In this document: in pieces, positions 26,834 through 33,946 of the stretch
Layout of the letters: each line of letters begins with the position of its first letter
Numbering within the stretch: position 1 is the first letter of the stretch
From: Mycolicibacillus parakoreensis
GTDB lineage: Bacteria; Actinomycetota; Actinomycetes; Mycobacteriales; Mycobacteriaceae
Reading direction: 5' to 3'
DNA length: 64,000 bases
NCBI RefSeq assembly: GCF_022370835.2
Contig: NZ_CP092365.1
Span: 620,001 to 684,000, forward strand
Notes under the pieces: generated by a model
Database searches by the model: none
Told to the model about the DNA's origin: nothing
Seen by the model: only the letters and a program-made list of their open reading frames with translations
Translations under genes and position numbers: made by a program

Positions 26834-28003
26834 CTGAGCCTCGGGGTCGGCCAGCGCGGCCATCGCCTCGGGGTCGGTGATCCCCTGATCCTGCATGGCC
26901 TGCCAGAGCTCCTGGACGTAGCCGGCGTCCGGGTGCCCGGCGAGGTCGAGCGGAATGTCGTTGCCGCGCGGCATCTCCTGGGGCAGGTCCAGTCCCTCCG
27001 GGCTCTCCCCGGTCATCAGCTGGTTGGCGACGTCGAACACCGGTTGCGGCACCGCCTGCAGGTCGGGCAGCGCACCCGGGTCGGCGGGCGGCAGATCCGA
27101 CGGCGGCACCGCGGTGAACGCCTCCATGGCCGGCGGCCCGTCGGCCGGGGGCGGCGGCAGGTCGGCCGGCGGAGGCGGCAGGTCAGCCGGCGGGGGCGGG
27201 ACGTCGTCCGCGGGCGGGGGCGGCAGTTCCCCTGGGGGCAGATCCGCCGGTGGGGGCGGGGGCAGGTCGGCCGGCGGCGGCGGAACGTCCTCGGCGACCG
27301 GCGGCGCGTCCGCGGGCGGGGGCGGCAGTTCCCCCGGGGGCAGGTCCGCCGGTGGGGGCGGGACGTCGTCGGCCGGTGGGGGCGGAAGGTCTTCGGGTGC
27401 CGGCGGCGGCCCGTCGGCCGGGGGCGGCGGCAGGTCGGCCGGTGGGGGCGGGACGTCGTCCGCGGGCGGCGGCGGCAGTTCCCACGGGGGCAGATCGGCC
27501 GGCGGGGGCGGAACCTCCTCGGCCGGCGGGGGCAGGTCCGCGGGCGGGGGCGGCAGTTCCCACGGGGGCAGATCCGCCGGTGGGGGCGGAACCTCCTCGG
27601 CGGGCGGGGGCAGGTCCTCGGGCGGCAGGGTGCGCTCGGTCGCGGCCGACAGGCCGGTGCCGCAGACCGGCCAGGCGCCGCGGCCCTGCGTGGCCAGCAC
27701 GCGCTCGGCCACCAGGATCTGCTCGTTCTTGCTGGCGAGGTGCGCGCTCGGCGCGAACTCACCGCCACCGTGGGCGCTCCAGGTGCTCGGTGCGAACTGC
27801 AGCCCGCCCTGGTAGCCGTTGCCGGTGTTGATGTCCCAGTTGCCACTGGACTCGCAGTCGGCGACCCGGTCCCACTCGCCGTCGGTGGCCGCGGCGGCGT
27901 GCCCGGCGAGGGCGAAACCGCCACCACCGAGCACGGCCCCGGTGACCGCGATCTTGGCGACGCTGTAGTTCGACTGGCTGGGCTTGCGATGCCGTCCACT
28001 CAT
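26825..28003 (-). CDS. rpfA: Resuscitation-promoting factor RpfA
   Basis: A 392-residue secreted muralytic enzyme. Signal region 1-39, then the Rpf catalytic domain at about 40-117: [27 protein letters not shown] with catalytic Glu51 and disulfide cysteines (Cys50 and the one in PVCGTG). Residues about 120-315 are a Pro/Ala-rich repeat region (PPPPADLPP units). The last 70 residues are a small conserved tail. It cleaves peptidoglycan to allow regrowth from dormancy. Start ATG 28003 has GAGAGGA upstream and a long leader with a c-di-AMP riboswitch and a Crp-type site. The moa genes on both sides are functionally unrelated. Confidence 0.96.
   Translation of the reverse strand: MSGRHRKPSQSNYSVAKIAVTGAVLGGGGFALAGHAAAATDGEWDRVADCESSGNWDINTGNGYQGGLQFAPSTWSAHGGGEFAPSAHLASKNEQILVAERVLATQGRGAWPVCGTGLSAATERTLPPEDLPPPAEEVPPPPADLPPWELPPPPADLPPPAEEVPPPPADLPPWELPPPPADDVPPPPADLPPPPADGPPPAPEDLPPPPADDVPPPPADLPPGELPPPPADAPPVAEDVPPPPADLPPPPPADLPPGELPPPPADDVPPPPADLPPPPADLPPPPADGPPAMEAFTAVPPSDLPPADPGALPDLQAVPQPVFDVANQLMTGESPEGLDLPQEMPRGNDIPLDLAGHPDAGYVQELWQAMQDQGITDPEAMAALADPEAQPI
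27118..27625 (-). repeat. Proline-rich coding repeat array in rpfA
   Basis: About 500 bp of imperfect 15- to 45-bp repeats coding for [30 protein letters not shown] and PPAEEVPP units. On the plus strand it appears as GGCGGGGGCGG runs. The array keeps the rpfA frame. Its length should vary among strains by slippage and recombination. Confidence 0.9.
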
Positions 28004-28029
28004 AGAGTCGGTCTGTCCTCTCGTGTGTG

Positions 28030-28230
28030 CGCCTGCGAAGTCAGCTGTCGGGTTCGGGCCGGAGAGGTAGCCCGGCTGCGCCCGTGACGGGCACAGCTTC
28101 ACCCCAAGGAGCCGTCGGCTCCAGATCCAGGGTTGGTGGACCGGTGGGTCCCCCGCCTCCATCCGCGGTTCCGTTCGGGCCCCCGCCGAGTCGGATGGAG
28201 CTCAGCGCCACCGGCGGAGGCGGAGCGTCG
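28030..28230 (-). ncRNA. c-di-AMP riboswitch (ydaO-yuaA) in the rpfA leader
   Basis: On the minus strand the conserved ydaO elements occur in order: GGGGGACCCACC (28154-28143), a GGAGCC-GGCTCC hairpin, TTGGGGTGAAGC (about 28107-28096), and CCCGAACCCGACAGCTGAC followed by TTCGCAGGCG (28058-28030). The outer CTCCGCC near 28220 marks the approximate 5' side. The class binds cyclic di-AMP and usually switches expression off. It is known upstream of rpfA in other mycobacteria. It ends 26 bases before the ATG, so control could act on translation or on an overlapping structure. Confidence 0.85.
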
Positions 28231-28363
28231 TGACGTAACGGATACGACGCGCCGGGACAGACGGTAGCGGGTCTTTCGCCGCACGTCACCCCGAACGGCG
28301 CCCGGCGATTCGGGTCCATCCTGGGGGTTCGCGCCCCCGTACCCCGCCGTTTACCCAGCTCAC

Positions 28364-28379
28364 CGTGACCGTGATCACT
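28364..28379 (-). promoter_or_regulatory. Crp (cAMP receptor protein)-type site upstream of rpfA
   Basis: AGTGATCACGGTCACG on the minus strand fits the mycobacterial Crp pattern GTGA-N6-TCAC exactly in both half-sites. M. tuberculosis Crp (Rv3676) is known to control rpfA. A TAAACG at 28353-28348 may be the -10, which would put the Crp site over the -35 region. The site also lies 45 bp after the moaD2 stop. Confidence 0.65.
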
Positions 28380-28423
28380 TTGAGGCCGTCGTGTTATCTG
28401 GTCGTTATGTGAGCGAAATCACG

Positions 28424-28684
28424 TCATCCGCCGGCGAACGGCGGCAGGACGTCGATCACCGTGCCCGCCCGCAGCCGGGTGGCCGGGTCGCGGACCGCCA
28501 CCCCGTCGGAGAGGTAGGAACAGCGCGGCAACACCCGCGCCAGCTGCTCGTTGCGGGCGCTGAGCTCGTCGACCAACTGTGCGACGGTGGCGTCGGTGGG
28601 GACCGCCACCTGCTCGCAGTCGGTGGCCGCCGCCGCCCGGGCCGCCGCGAAGTAGCGCACGGTGATCTCGACCGGTGTGCTCAC
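28424..28684 (-). CDS. moaD2: Molybdopterin synthase sulfur-carrier subunit MoaD
   Basis: An 86-residue ubiquitin-like protein of the MoaD/ThiS family. It begins with EITVRYFAAARAAA and ends DVLPPFAGG, the terminal Gly-Gly that is activated to a thiocarboxylate. It supplies sulfur to MoaE. GTG start at 28684, one base after the moaA2 stop, so the two are coupled. With moaA2 here and moaC2-mog-moaE2 opposite, this gives the core set of moa activities. Confidence 0.94.
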   Translation of the reverse strand: MSTPVEITVRYFAAARAAAATDCEQVAVPTDATVAQLVDELSARNEQLARVLPRCSYLSDGVAVRDPATRLRAGTVIDVLPPFAGG

Positions 28685-28685
28685 C

Positions 28686-29762
28686 TCACCCGCCGATCGC
28701 GCTCATCGGCCGGTGGGGTTGGATGAAGTCGGGGTCGTTGATGCCGTGGCCGGCCGGTTTGCCCCACATCGCCACCCGCCAGGCGGCCTCGATGGCGTCG
28801 TCGTCGGCGCCGGACCGCAGCAGGCCGCGCAGATCGCTCTCCTCGCGGGCGAACAGGCAACTGCGGATCTGCCCGTCGGGGGTGAGCCGAGTGCGGTCAC
28901 AACTGCCGCAGAACGGGTGCGACACCGAGGCGATCAGACCGACCAGCCCGGTCTGCCCGGTGGCCTCCTCGGTGACCCGCCACAACTCGGCGGGCGCCGA
29001 CCCGCGCGGCGCGGAATCCGGCTCGACGGTGAACTGCTCCCGTAGCGCGCCCAGCACCTCGTCGGCGGTCAGGATGGAGCTGCGCGTCCAGCGGTGCCCG
29101 GCGTCCAGCGGCATCTGCTCGATCATCCGCAGCTGCAACTCGTTGCCGAGGCAGTAGCGCACCAACTCGACGGCGTCGTGCAACCCGGTCTCGGGGTCGA
29201 GCACCGCGTTGACCTTCACCGGCTCAAGATGTGCCGTTTTGGCGGCCGCCAGCCCGGCCAGCACGTCGTCGAGACGGTCACGGCGGGTGATCGAGGCGTA
29301 ATGCTTGCGGTCCACGCTGTCGAGGGAGACGTTGACGCGATCCAGCCCGGCCGCCTTGAGCGTGTGGGCACGAGCGGCCAAGCCGACCGCGTTGGTGGTC
29401 ATGGCGATCTCGGGGCGGGGCTGCAACGCGGCCGTGGCGGTGATCACCTCCTCGAGGTGACGCGCCACCAACGGCTCACCCCCGGTGAACCGCACATTGG
29501 TGATGCCCAGCCGGGTCACGCCGATCCGGATCAACCGGATCGTCTCGTGGGGCTCCAACAACTGTTTGGCGGGCAGCCACGGCACCCCTTCGGCGGGCAT
29601 GCAATAGGTACAGCGCAGATTGCAGCGGTCGGTCAGCGAGACCCGCAGGTCGGTGGCGACCCGACCGTAGGTGTCGATCAGCGGACCGTGGGTCGGCGCC
29701 GCCGCCGGGTGGGCGCGCTGGCGCGGCACCGTGGGGACGCCCAAGGGGCTCGTCAAGGTCAT
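28686..29762 (-). CDS. moaA2: GTP 3',8-cyclase MoaA (radical SAM)
   Basis: A 358-residue radical SAM enzyme for the first step of molybdenum-cofactor synthesis. N-terminal cluster motif CNLRCTYC, NVRFTGGEPL (SAM-binding GGE), and the C-terminal second cluster FCGSCDRTRLTPDGQIRSC. The last residues are IGG, the conserved Gly-Gly tail needed for activity. GAAAGGG precedes the ATG at 29762. It opens the moaA2-moaD2 operon and is divergent from cspB across 177 bp. Confidence 0.95.
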   Translation of the reverse strand: MTLTSPLGVPTVPRQRAHPAAAPTHGPLIDTYGRVATDLRVSLTDRCNLRCTYCMPAEGVPWLPAKQLLEPHETIRLIRIGVTRLGITNVRFTGGEPLVARHLEEVITATAALQPRPEIAMTTNAVGLAARAHTLKAAGLDRVNVSLDSVDRKHYASITRRDRLDDVLAGLAAAKTAHLEPVKVNAVLDPETGLHDAVELVRYCLGNELQLRMIEQMPLDAGHRWTRSSILTADEVLGALREQFTVEPDSAPRGSAPAELWRVTEEATGQTGLVGLIASVSHPFCGSCDRTRLTPDGQIRSCLFAREESDLRGLLRSGADDDAIEAAWRVAMWGKPAGHGINDPDFIQPHRPMSAIGG

Positions 29763-29865
29763 ACCTGCACCCTTTCGTAACAGAGGCCGGGGGCGGGGTA
29801 ACACCAGCTTACCGACGAATACCGCGCTGTTTTTCGTACCCGCGTCCGAGTACCATCGCCGTTAC

Positions 29866-29887
29866 GCGTCCCGCAACGGCGGGACGC
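29866..29887 (+). promoter_or_regulatory. Perfect hairpin in the cspB leader
   Basis: GCGTCCCGC-AACG-GCGGGACGC: a perfect 9-bp stem with a four-base loop, ending 52 bases before the cspB start. TACCAT at 29851-29856 is a possible -10 just upstream, which would place the hairpin very near the RNA 5' end. It could stabilise the mRNA or respond to temperature. Confidence 0.5.
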
Positions 29888-29939
29888 TTCGTCATGTCGC
29901 CCCGTTCGAGTGACCCGTCAGACAAGCAGGTGAGTTTCA

Positions 29940-30347
29940 GTGCCTACCGGCAAGGTGAAGTGGTACGACGCCGAGAAGGGTTTCGGCTTCCTGTCCCAGG
30001 AGGACGGCGAAGACGTCTATGTGCGGGCCACCGCACTGCCCGCCGGCGTGGAGACCCTCAAGACCGGTCAGCGGGTCGAGTTCGGGATGGCCGCCGGCCG
30101 TCGTGGGCCGCAGGCGCTGAGCCTGACCTTGATCGACCCGCCGCCGAGCGTGTCCAAGCCGCGCCGCGACGCCCCGGTTGGGCACAAACACAGCCCCGAC
30201 GAGTTGCACGGCATGGTCGAGGACATGATCACCCTGCTCGAAGGGGCGGTGCAGCCCGAGCTGCGCAAGGGGCGCTACCCCGACCGCAAGACGGCGCGGC
30301 GGGTCTCCGAGGTGGTCAAGGCGGTCGCGCGCGAACTCGACGCCTGA
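29940..30347 (+). CDS. cspB: Cold-shock-domain protein CspB
   Basis: A 135-residue protein: a cold-shock OB fold at 1-66 with RNP1 KGFGFLS (13-19) and RNP2-like DVYVRA, then an extension of about 65 residues ending in a helical, basic region ([28 protein letters not shown]). Ordinary Csp proteins stop near 67 residues; the longer form is the Rv0871-type of mycobacteria. It binds single-stranded RNA or DNA as a chaperone. GTG start at 29940. A hairpin lies in the leader and another just after the stop. Confidence 0.92.
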   Translation: MPTGKVKWYDAEKGFGFLSQEDGEDVYVRATALPAGVETLKTGQRVEFGMAAGRRGPQALSLTLIDPPPSVSKPRRDAPVGHKHSPDELHGMVEDMITLLEGAVQPELRKGRYPDRKTARRVSEVVKAVARELDA

Positions 30348-30354
30348 TCGGATC

Positions 30355-30371
30355 GGCGCGGTCACCGCGCC
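30355..30371 (+). terminator. Compact GC hairpin after cspB
   Basis: GGCGCGG-TCA-CCGCGCC: a perfect 7-bp stem with a three-base loop, starting 7 bases after the cspB stop. There is no T-tract. It likely ends or protects the cspB transcript. Confidence 0.5.
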
Positions 30372-30482
30372 GGGTCTGCCGCGCTCGGCGTTTGCCGCGC
30401 TGAGGTATCGGGAAGTCTTCGCACAGAGCACACGTCCATCACTCGAGACTCATCCGAGTGCGCTCAGCGAGGAGGGTGCCCG

Positions 30483-32423
30483 ATGGCACAACACGTGCAG
30501 GTCAGTGAGGAACAGGCTCGGGCCGTCGCCGAAGAATCCCGCGAAAGCGGCTGGGACAAGCCGTCGTTCGCCAAAGAGCTCTTTTTGGGTCGCATGCCGA
30601 TGGAGCTCATCGATCCGTTTCCGCAGCCGTCACCGGAGGACACCCGGCGCACCGACGATTTCCTGGCGGTGCTGCGCGAGTTCCTCGACACCGTCGACGG
30701 CGCCGTCATCGAACGCGACGACCGGGTGCCCGACCACTACGTCAACGGGCTTGCCGCACTGGGCTGTTTCGGGATGAAGATCCCGGCCGAATACGGCGGG
30801 TTGGCGATGTCGCAGGTCGCCTACAACCGGGCGCTGATGCTGGTCTCCAGCGTGCATCCCACCCTCGGTGCGCTGCTCAGCGCCCACCAGTCGATCGGTG
30901 TACCGGAGCCGCTGAAGCTCGCCGGCAGCGAGGAACAAAAACGTCGGTTCCTGCCGCGGTGCGCCGCCGGGGCGATCTCGGCGTTTTTGCTCACCGAGCC
31001 CGATGTCGGCTCCGACCCGGCGCGGCTGGCCGCCACAGCCACCCCGGTGGACGGCGGAGACGGCTACGAACTCGAGGGCGTCAAACTGTGGACCACCAAC
31101 GGGGTCATCGCCGACCTGCTGGTGGTGATGGCCCGGGTGCCGCACGGCGATGGGCACCGCGGCGGGGTGAGCGCGTTTGTCCTCGAGGCGGATTCGCCCG
31201 GCATCACCGTGGAACGCCGCAACGCGTTCATGGGTCTGCGCGGCATCGAAAACGGTGTCACCCGGCTGCATCGGGTGCGCGTGCCGGCGCAGAACCTGAT
31301 CGGGCGGGAGGGCGATGGCCTCAAGATCGCGTTGACCACCCTCAACGCCGGGCGGCTGGCGATCCCGGCGATGGCCACCGGCGCGGCCAAATGGTCGTTG
31401 AAGATCGCGCGCGAATGGTCCGGTGCACGTGTGCAGTGGGGCAAGCCGGTCGGTGAACACGGCGCGGTCGCCAGCAAGATCGCCTACATCGCCGCGACCT
31501 GCTACGCGCTGGAATCGGTGCTGGAGCTGTCCGGGCAGATGGCCGACGAGGGGCGCAACGACATCCGCATCGAGGCCGCGCTGGCCAAGCTGTGGTCCAG
31601 CGAGATGGGGTGCACCATCGGCGATGAACTGCTGCAGATCCGCGGCGGGCGCGGGTATGAGACCGCCGAATCGTTGGCGGCGCGCGGTGAGCGCGCGGTC
31701 GGAGTGGAACAGTCGGTGCGTGATCTGCGGATCAACCGGATCTTCGAGGGCTCCAGCGAGATCATGCGCCTGCTGATCGCGCGGGAAGCCGTCGACACCC
31801 ACCTCAGCGTGGCCGGGGAGTTGGCCGATCCCCGCGCCGGTCTGCGGGCCAAGGCGCGCGCCGCCGCCGGCGCCAGCGGGTTTTACAGCCGCTGGCTGCC
31901 CCGGCTGGCCGCCGGCGCGGGCCTGTGGCCGGGCTCCTACCGGGAGTTCGGATCACTGGCCCCGCAGTTGCGCTACATCGAGCGGTCGTCCCGCAAACTG
32001 GCGCGCCACACGTTCTACGGCATGGCCCGCTGGCAGGGCGGCCTGGAGCAAAAGCAAGGGTTTCTGGGTCGCGTCGTCGATATCGGCGCCGAACTTTTCG
32101 CGATGGCGGCGACCTGTGTGCGCGCGCGGGCACAGCGCGACGCCGGCACCGAGGCCGGCGAAGCGTTCGCGTTGGCAGGGTTGTTCTGCCGCCAAGCCGC
32201 CCTGCGCGTCGAGGCGTTGTTCGACGCGCTGTGGACCAACACCGACAGCGCCGACGCGCGCCTGGCCCGCGACGTGCTCGACGGTCGCTTCACCTGGCTG
32301 GAGGCGGGAATCCTCGATCCCAGCGAAGGCACCGGGCCGTGGGTGGCGCACTGGGAGCCGGGCCCATCGGAGCAGTCCAGCGTGGCACGCAAGATCTCCA
32401 CACCCGGCCCGGTGGCAAGCTGA
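30483..32423 (+). CDS. fadE10: Acyl-CoA dehydrogenase FadE10-like
   Basis: A 646-residue acyl-CoA dehydrogenase. The core covers about residues 60-420 (FGMKIPAEYGGLAMS, FLLTEPDVGSDPA, RIFEGSSEIMRLLIARE), followed by an extra helical domain of about 200 residues as in very-long-chain ACAD9/VLCAD-type enzymes. It oxidises acyl-CoA to enoyl-CoA with FAD. Equivalent to Rv0873. GGAGGG sits before the ATG. The stop is 4 bp before the GST-like gene, so the two are probably co-transcribed. Confidence 0.93.
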   Translation: MAQHVQVSEEQARAVAEESRESGWDKPSFAKELFLGRMPMELIDPFPQPSPEDTRRTDDFLAVLREFLDTVDGAVIERDDRVPDHYVNGLAALGCFGMKIPAEYGGLAMSQVAYNRALMLVSSVHPTLGALLSAHQSIGVPEPLKLAGSEEQKRRFLPRCAAGAISAFLLTEPDVGSDPARLAATATPVDGGDGYELEGVKLWTTNGVIADLLVVMARVPHGDGHRGGVSAFVLEADSPGITVERRNAFMGLRGIENGVTRLHRVRVPAQNLIGREGDGLKIALTTLNAGRLAIPAMATGAAKWSLKIAREWSGARVQWGKPVGEHGAVASKIAYIAATCYALESVLELSGQMADEGRNDIRIEAALAKLWSSEMGCTIGDELLQIRGGRGYETAESLAARGERAVGVEQSVRDLRINRIFEGSSEIMRLLIAREAVDTHLSVAGELADPRAGLRAKARAAAGASGFYSRWLPRLAAGAGLWPGSYREFGSLAPQLRYIERSSRKLARHTFYGMARWQGGLEQKQGFLGRVVDIGAELFAMAATCVRARAQRDAGTEAGEAFALAGLFCRQAALRVEALFDALWTNTDSADARLARDVLDGRFTWLEAGILDPSEGTGPWVAHWEPGPSEQSSVARKISTPGPVAS

Positions 32424-32427
32424 TCCG

Positions 32428-33432
32428 ATGGCCTCCTACGTCTCCGGCGGGGAATTCACCCGCGACACCAACTACATCGACACCCGCATCACCGCCGACG
32501 GGCGGGACGGCTACCCGGTGGAACCCGGCCGGTACCGGCTGATCGTGGCGCGCGCCTGCCCGTGGGCCAACCGCGCGATCATCGTGCGGCGGCTGCTGGG
32601 CCTCGAGGACGCCCTCTCGATCGGGTTCTGCGGACCCGTCCACGACCAGCGCAGCTGGACCTTCGACCTCGACCCCGGCGGCGTCGACCCGGTGTTGAAG
32701 ATCCCCCGGTTGCAGGACGCCTACTTCGCGCGGATCCCCGACTACCCCAAGGGCATCACGGTGCCGGCGATCGTCGACGTGCCCACCGGGGCGGTCGTCA
32801 CCAACGATTTCGCCGCGATGACCCTGGACCTGTCGACCGAGTGGGGCGCCTACCACCGTCCCGGCGCCCCCGAGCTGTATCCCGAGGCCCGGCGCGACGA
32901 GATCGACGAGGTGGCCCACCGGATCTACACCGAGATCAACAACGGTGTCTACCGTGCCGGTTTCGCCGGCACCCAGCAGGCCTACGAGGCCGCCTACGAC
33001 CGGTTGTTCAGCGCGCTGGATTGGGTGAGCGAACGGTTGACCACCCAGCGCTACCTGGTGGGAGACACCCTCACCGAGGCCGATGTGCGGCTGTTCACCA
33101 CCCTGGCCCGATTCGACCCCGTCTATCACGGGCATTTCAAATGCAACCGGCAGAAGCTCACCGAGTTCCCGGTGCTGTGGGCCTACGCGCGCGACCTGTT
33201 CCAGACCCCCGGGTTCGGCGACACCGTCGACTTCGCGCAGATCAAACAGCACTACTACGTCGTACACGCCGACCTCAACCCGACCCGGATCGTGCCGAAG
33301 GGCCCGGAACTGGCGAGCTGGCTGACCCCGCACGGCCGGGAGACGTTGGGCGGGCGCCCCTTCGGGGACGGCACCGCGCCCGGGCCGCCGCGGTCCGACG
33401 AGACGGTCCCGGCCGGACACGGCGCGGGGTAG
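32428..33432 (+). CDS. Xi-class glutathione S-transferase family protein (glutathionyl-hydroquinone reductase type)
   Basis: A 334-residue protein with the ECM4/YqjG plan: thioredoxin-like N-terminal domain with active-site Cys44 in ACPWANR (the CPWA motif of xi-class enzymes), GITVPAIVD cis-proline, then an all-helical domain with YLVGDTLTEADVRLFTTLARFD. These enzymes reduce glutathionylated hydroquinones. Mycobacteria make mycothiol rather than glutathione, so the real thiol partner is open. It begins 4 bp after fadE10. Confidence 0.9.
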   Translation: MASYVSGGEFTRDTNYIDTRITADGRDGYPVEPGRYRLIVARACPWANRAIIVRRLLGLEDALSIGFCGPVHDQRSWTFDLDPGGVDPVLKIPRLQDAYFARIPDYPKGITVPAIVDVPTGAVVTNDFAAMTLDLSTEWGAYHRPGAPELYPEARRDEIDEVAHRIYTEINNGVYRAGFAGTQQAYEAAYDRLFSALDWVSERLTTQRYLVGDTLTEADVRLFTTLARFDPVYHGHFKCNRQKLTEFPVLWAYARDLFQTPGFGDTVDFAQIKQHYYVVHADLNPTRIVPKGPELASWLTPHGRETLGGRPFGDGTAPGPPRSDETVPAGHGAG

Positions 33433-33445
33433 AGAGCGCGACCGG

Positions 33446-33946
33446 TCAGGGCGTGACCGCGTCCGGCCAGACCATCGCCACCGACCACTCGGCGTGCGCG
33501 GCGCTGGCCAACTGCCCGTCGGGCAGGGCGATAACGGTGAGCAACTGCACCGCGATGCCGTTGAGCCGGCCCAGATGCGGATCGACCGTCGGGATCGTCA
33601 CCGCCAGGCGGCTTCCGGAGCGAAACGTCCGCGCGGTCTCGCCGTCCTGGTAGACCTCCAGCAGCCGCCAGGGGGCGGCGCCGATCGCCTCGGGCACCCC
33701 CAACTGCACCACCCCGCGCTCGGTGACCGGCAATTCGCCCTGGTCCTTGGGGGTCTGGCAATCGGTGAGGTCGAGTACTTCGCAGGTGAAATAGGGCCCC
33801 ACCCGCACCAGGTGCCGGTTGGAGTAGACGCTGATCTGCGGGGCCTGCGCGCCGTGGTCGCGCAGCGCCAGCCACGCCCCGACCCCGGCGCCGGCCGAGG
33901 CCAGCACCGTGAGGACCACGACCAGCACGGCCAGGTTGCGCTTCAC
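33446..33946 (-). CDS. Membrane-anchored DUF2771 protein (Rv0875c-like)
   Basis: A 166-residue protein with one N-terminal hydrophobic helix (LAVLVVVLTVLASAGAGVGAWLAL) and an outer domain with two cysteines (FTCEVLDLTDCQTP). It matches the actinobacterial DUF2771 family, usually annotated as an exported protein of unknown role. Its start overlaps the stop of the transporter gene by 4 bp, so the two are coupled. Confidence 0.87.
   Translation of the reverse strand: MKRNLAVLVVVLTVLASAGAGVGAWLALRDHGAQAPQISVYSNRHLVRVGPYFTCEVLDLTDCQTPKDQGELPVTERGVVQLGVPEAIGAAPWRLLEVYQDGETARTFRSGSRLAVTIPTVDPHLGRLNGIAVQLLTVIALPDGQLASAAHAEWSVAMVWPDAVTP

Noticed and set aside
27118..27625. Possible CRISPR array from the regular GGCGGGGGCGG repeats
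   Set aside because: The repeats vary, have no unique spacers, keep the rpfA frame and encode Pro-rich protein; there are no cas genes.
32428..33432. Horizontal transfer of the GST-like gene
   Set aside because: Base composition and codon use look like the neighbours and it is tightly coupled to fadE10; no mobile remnants are near.
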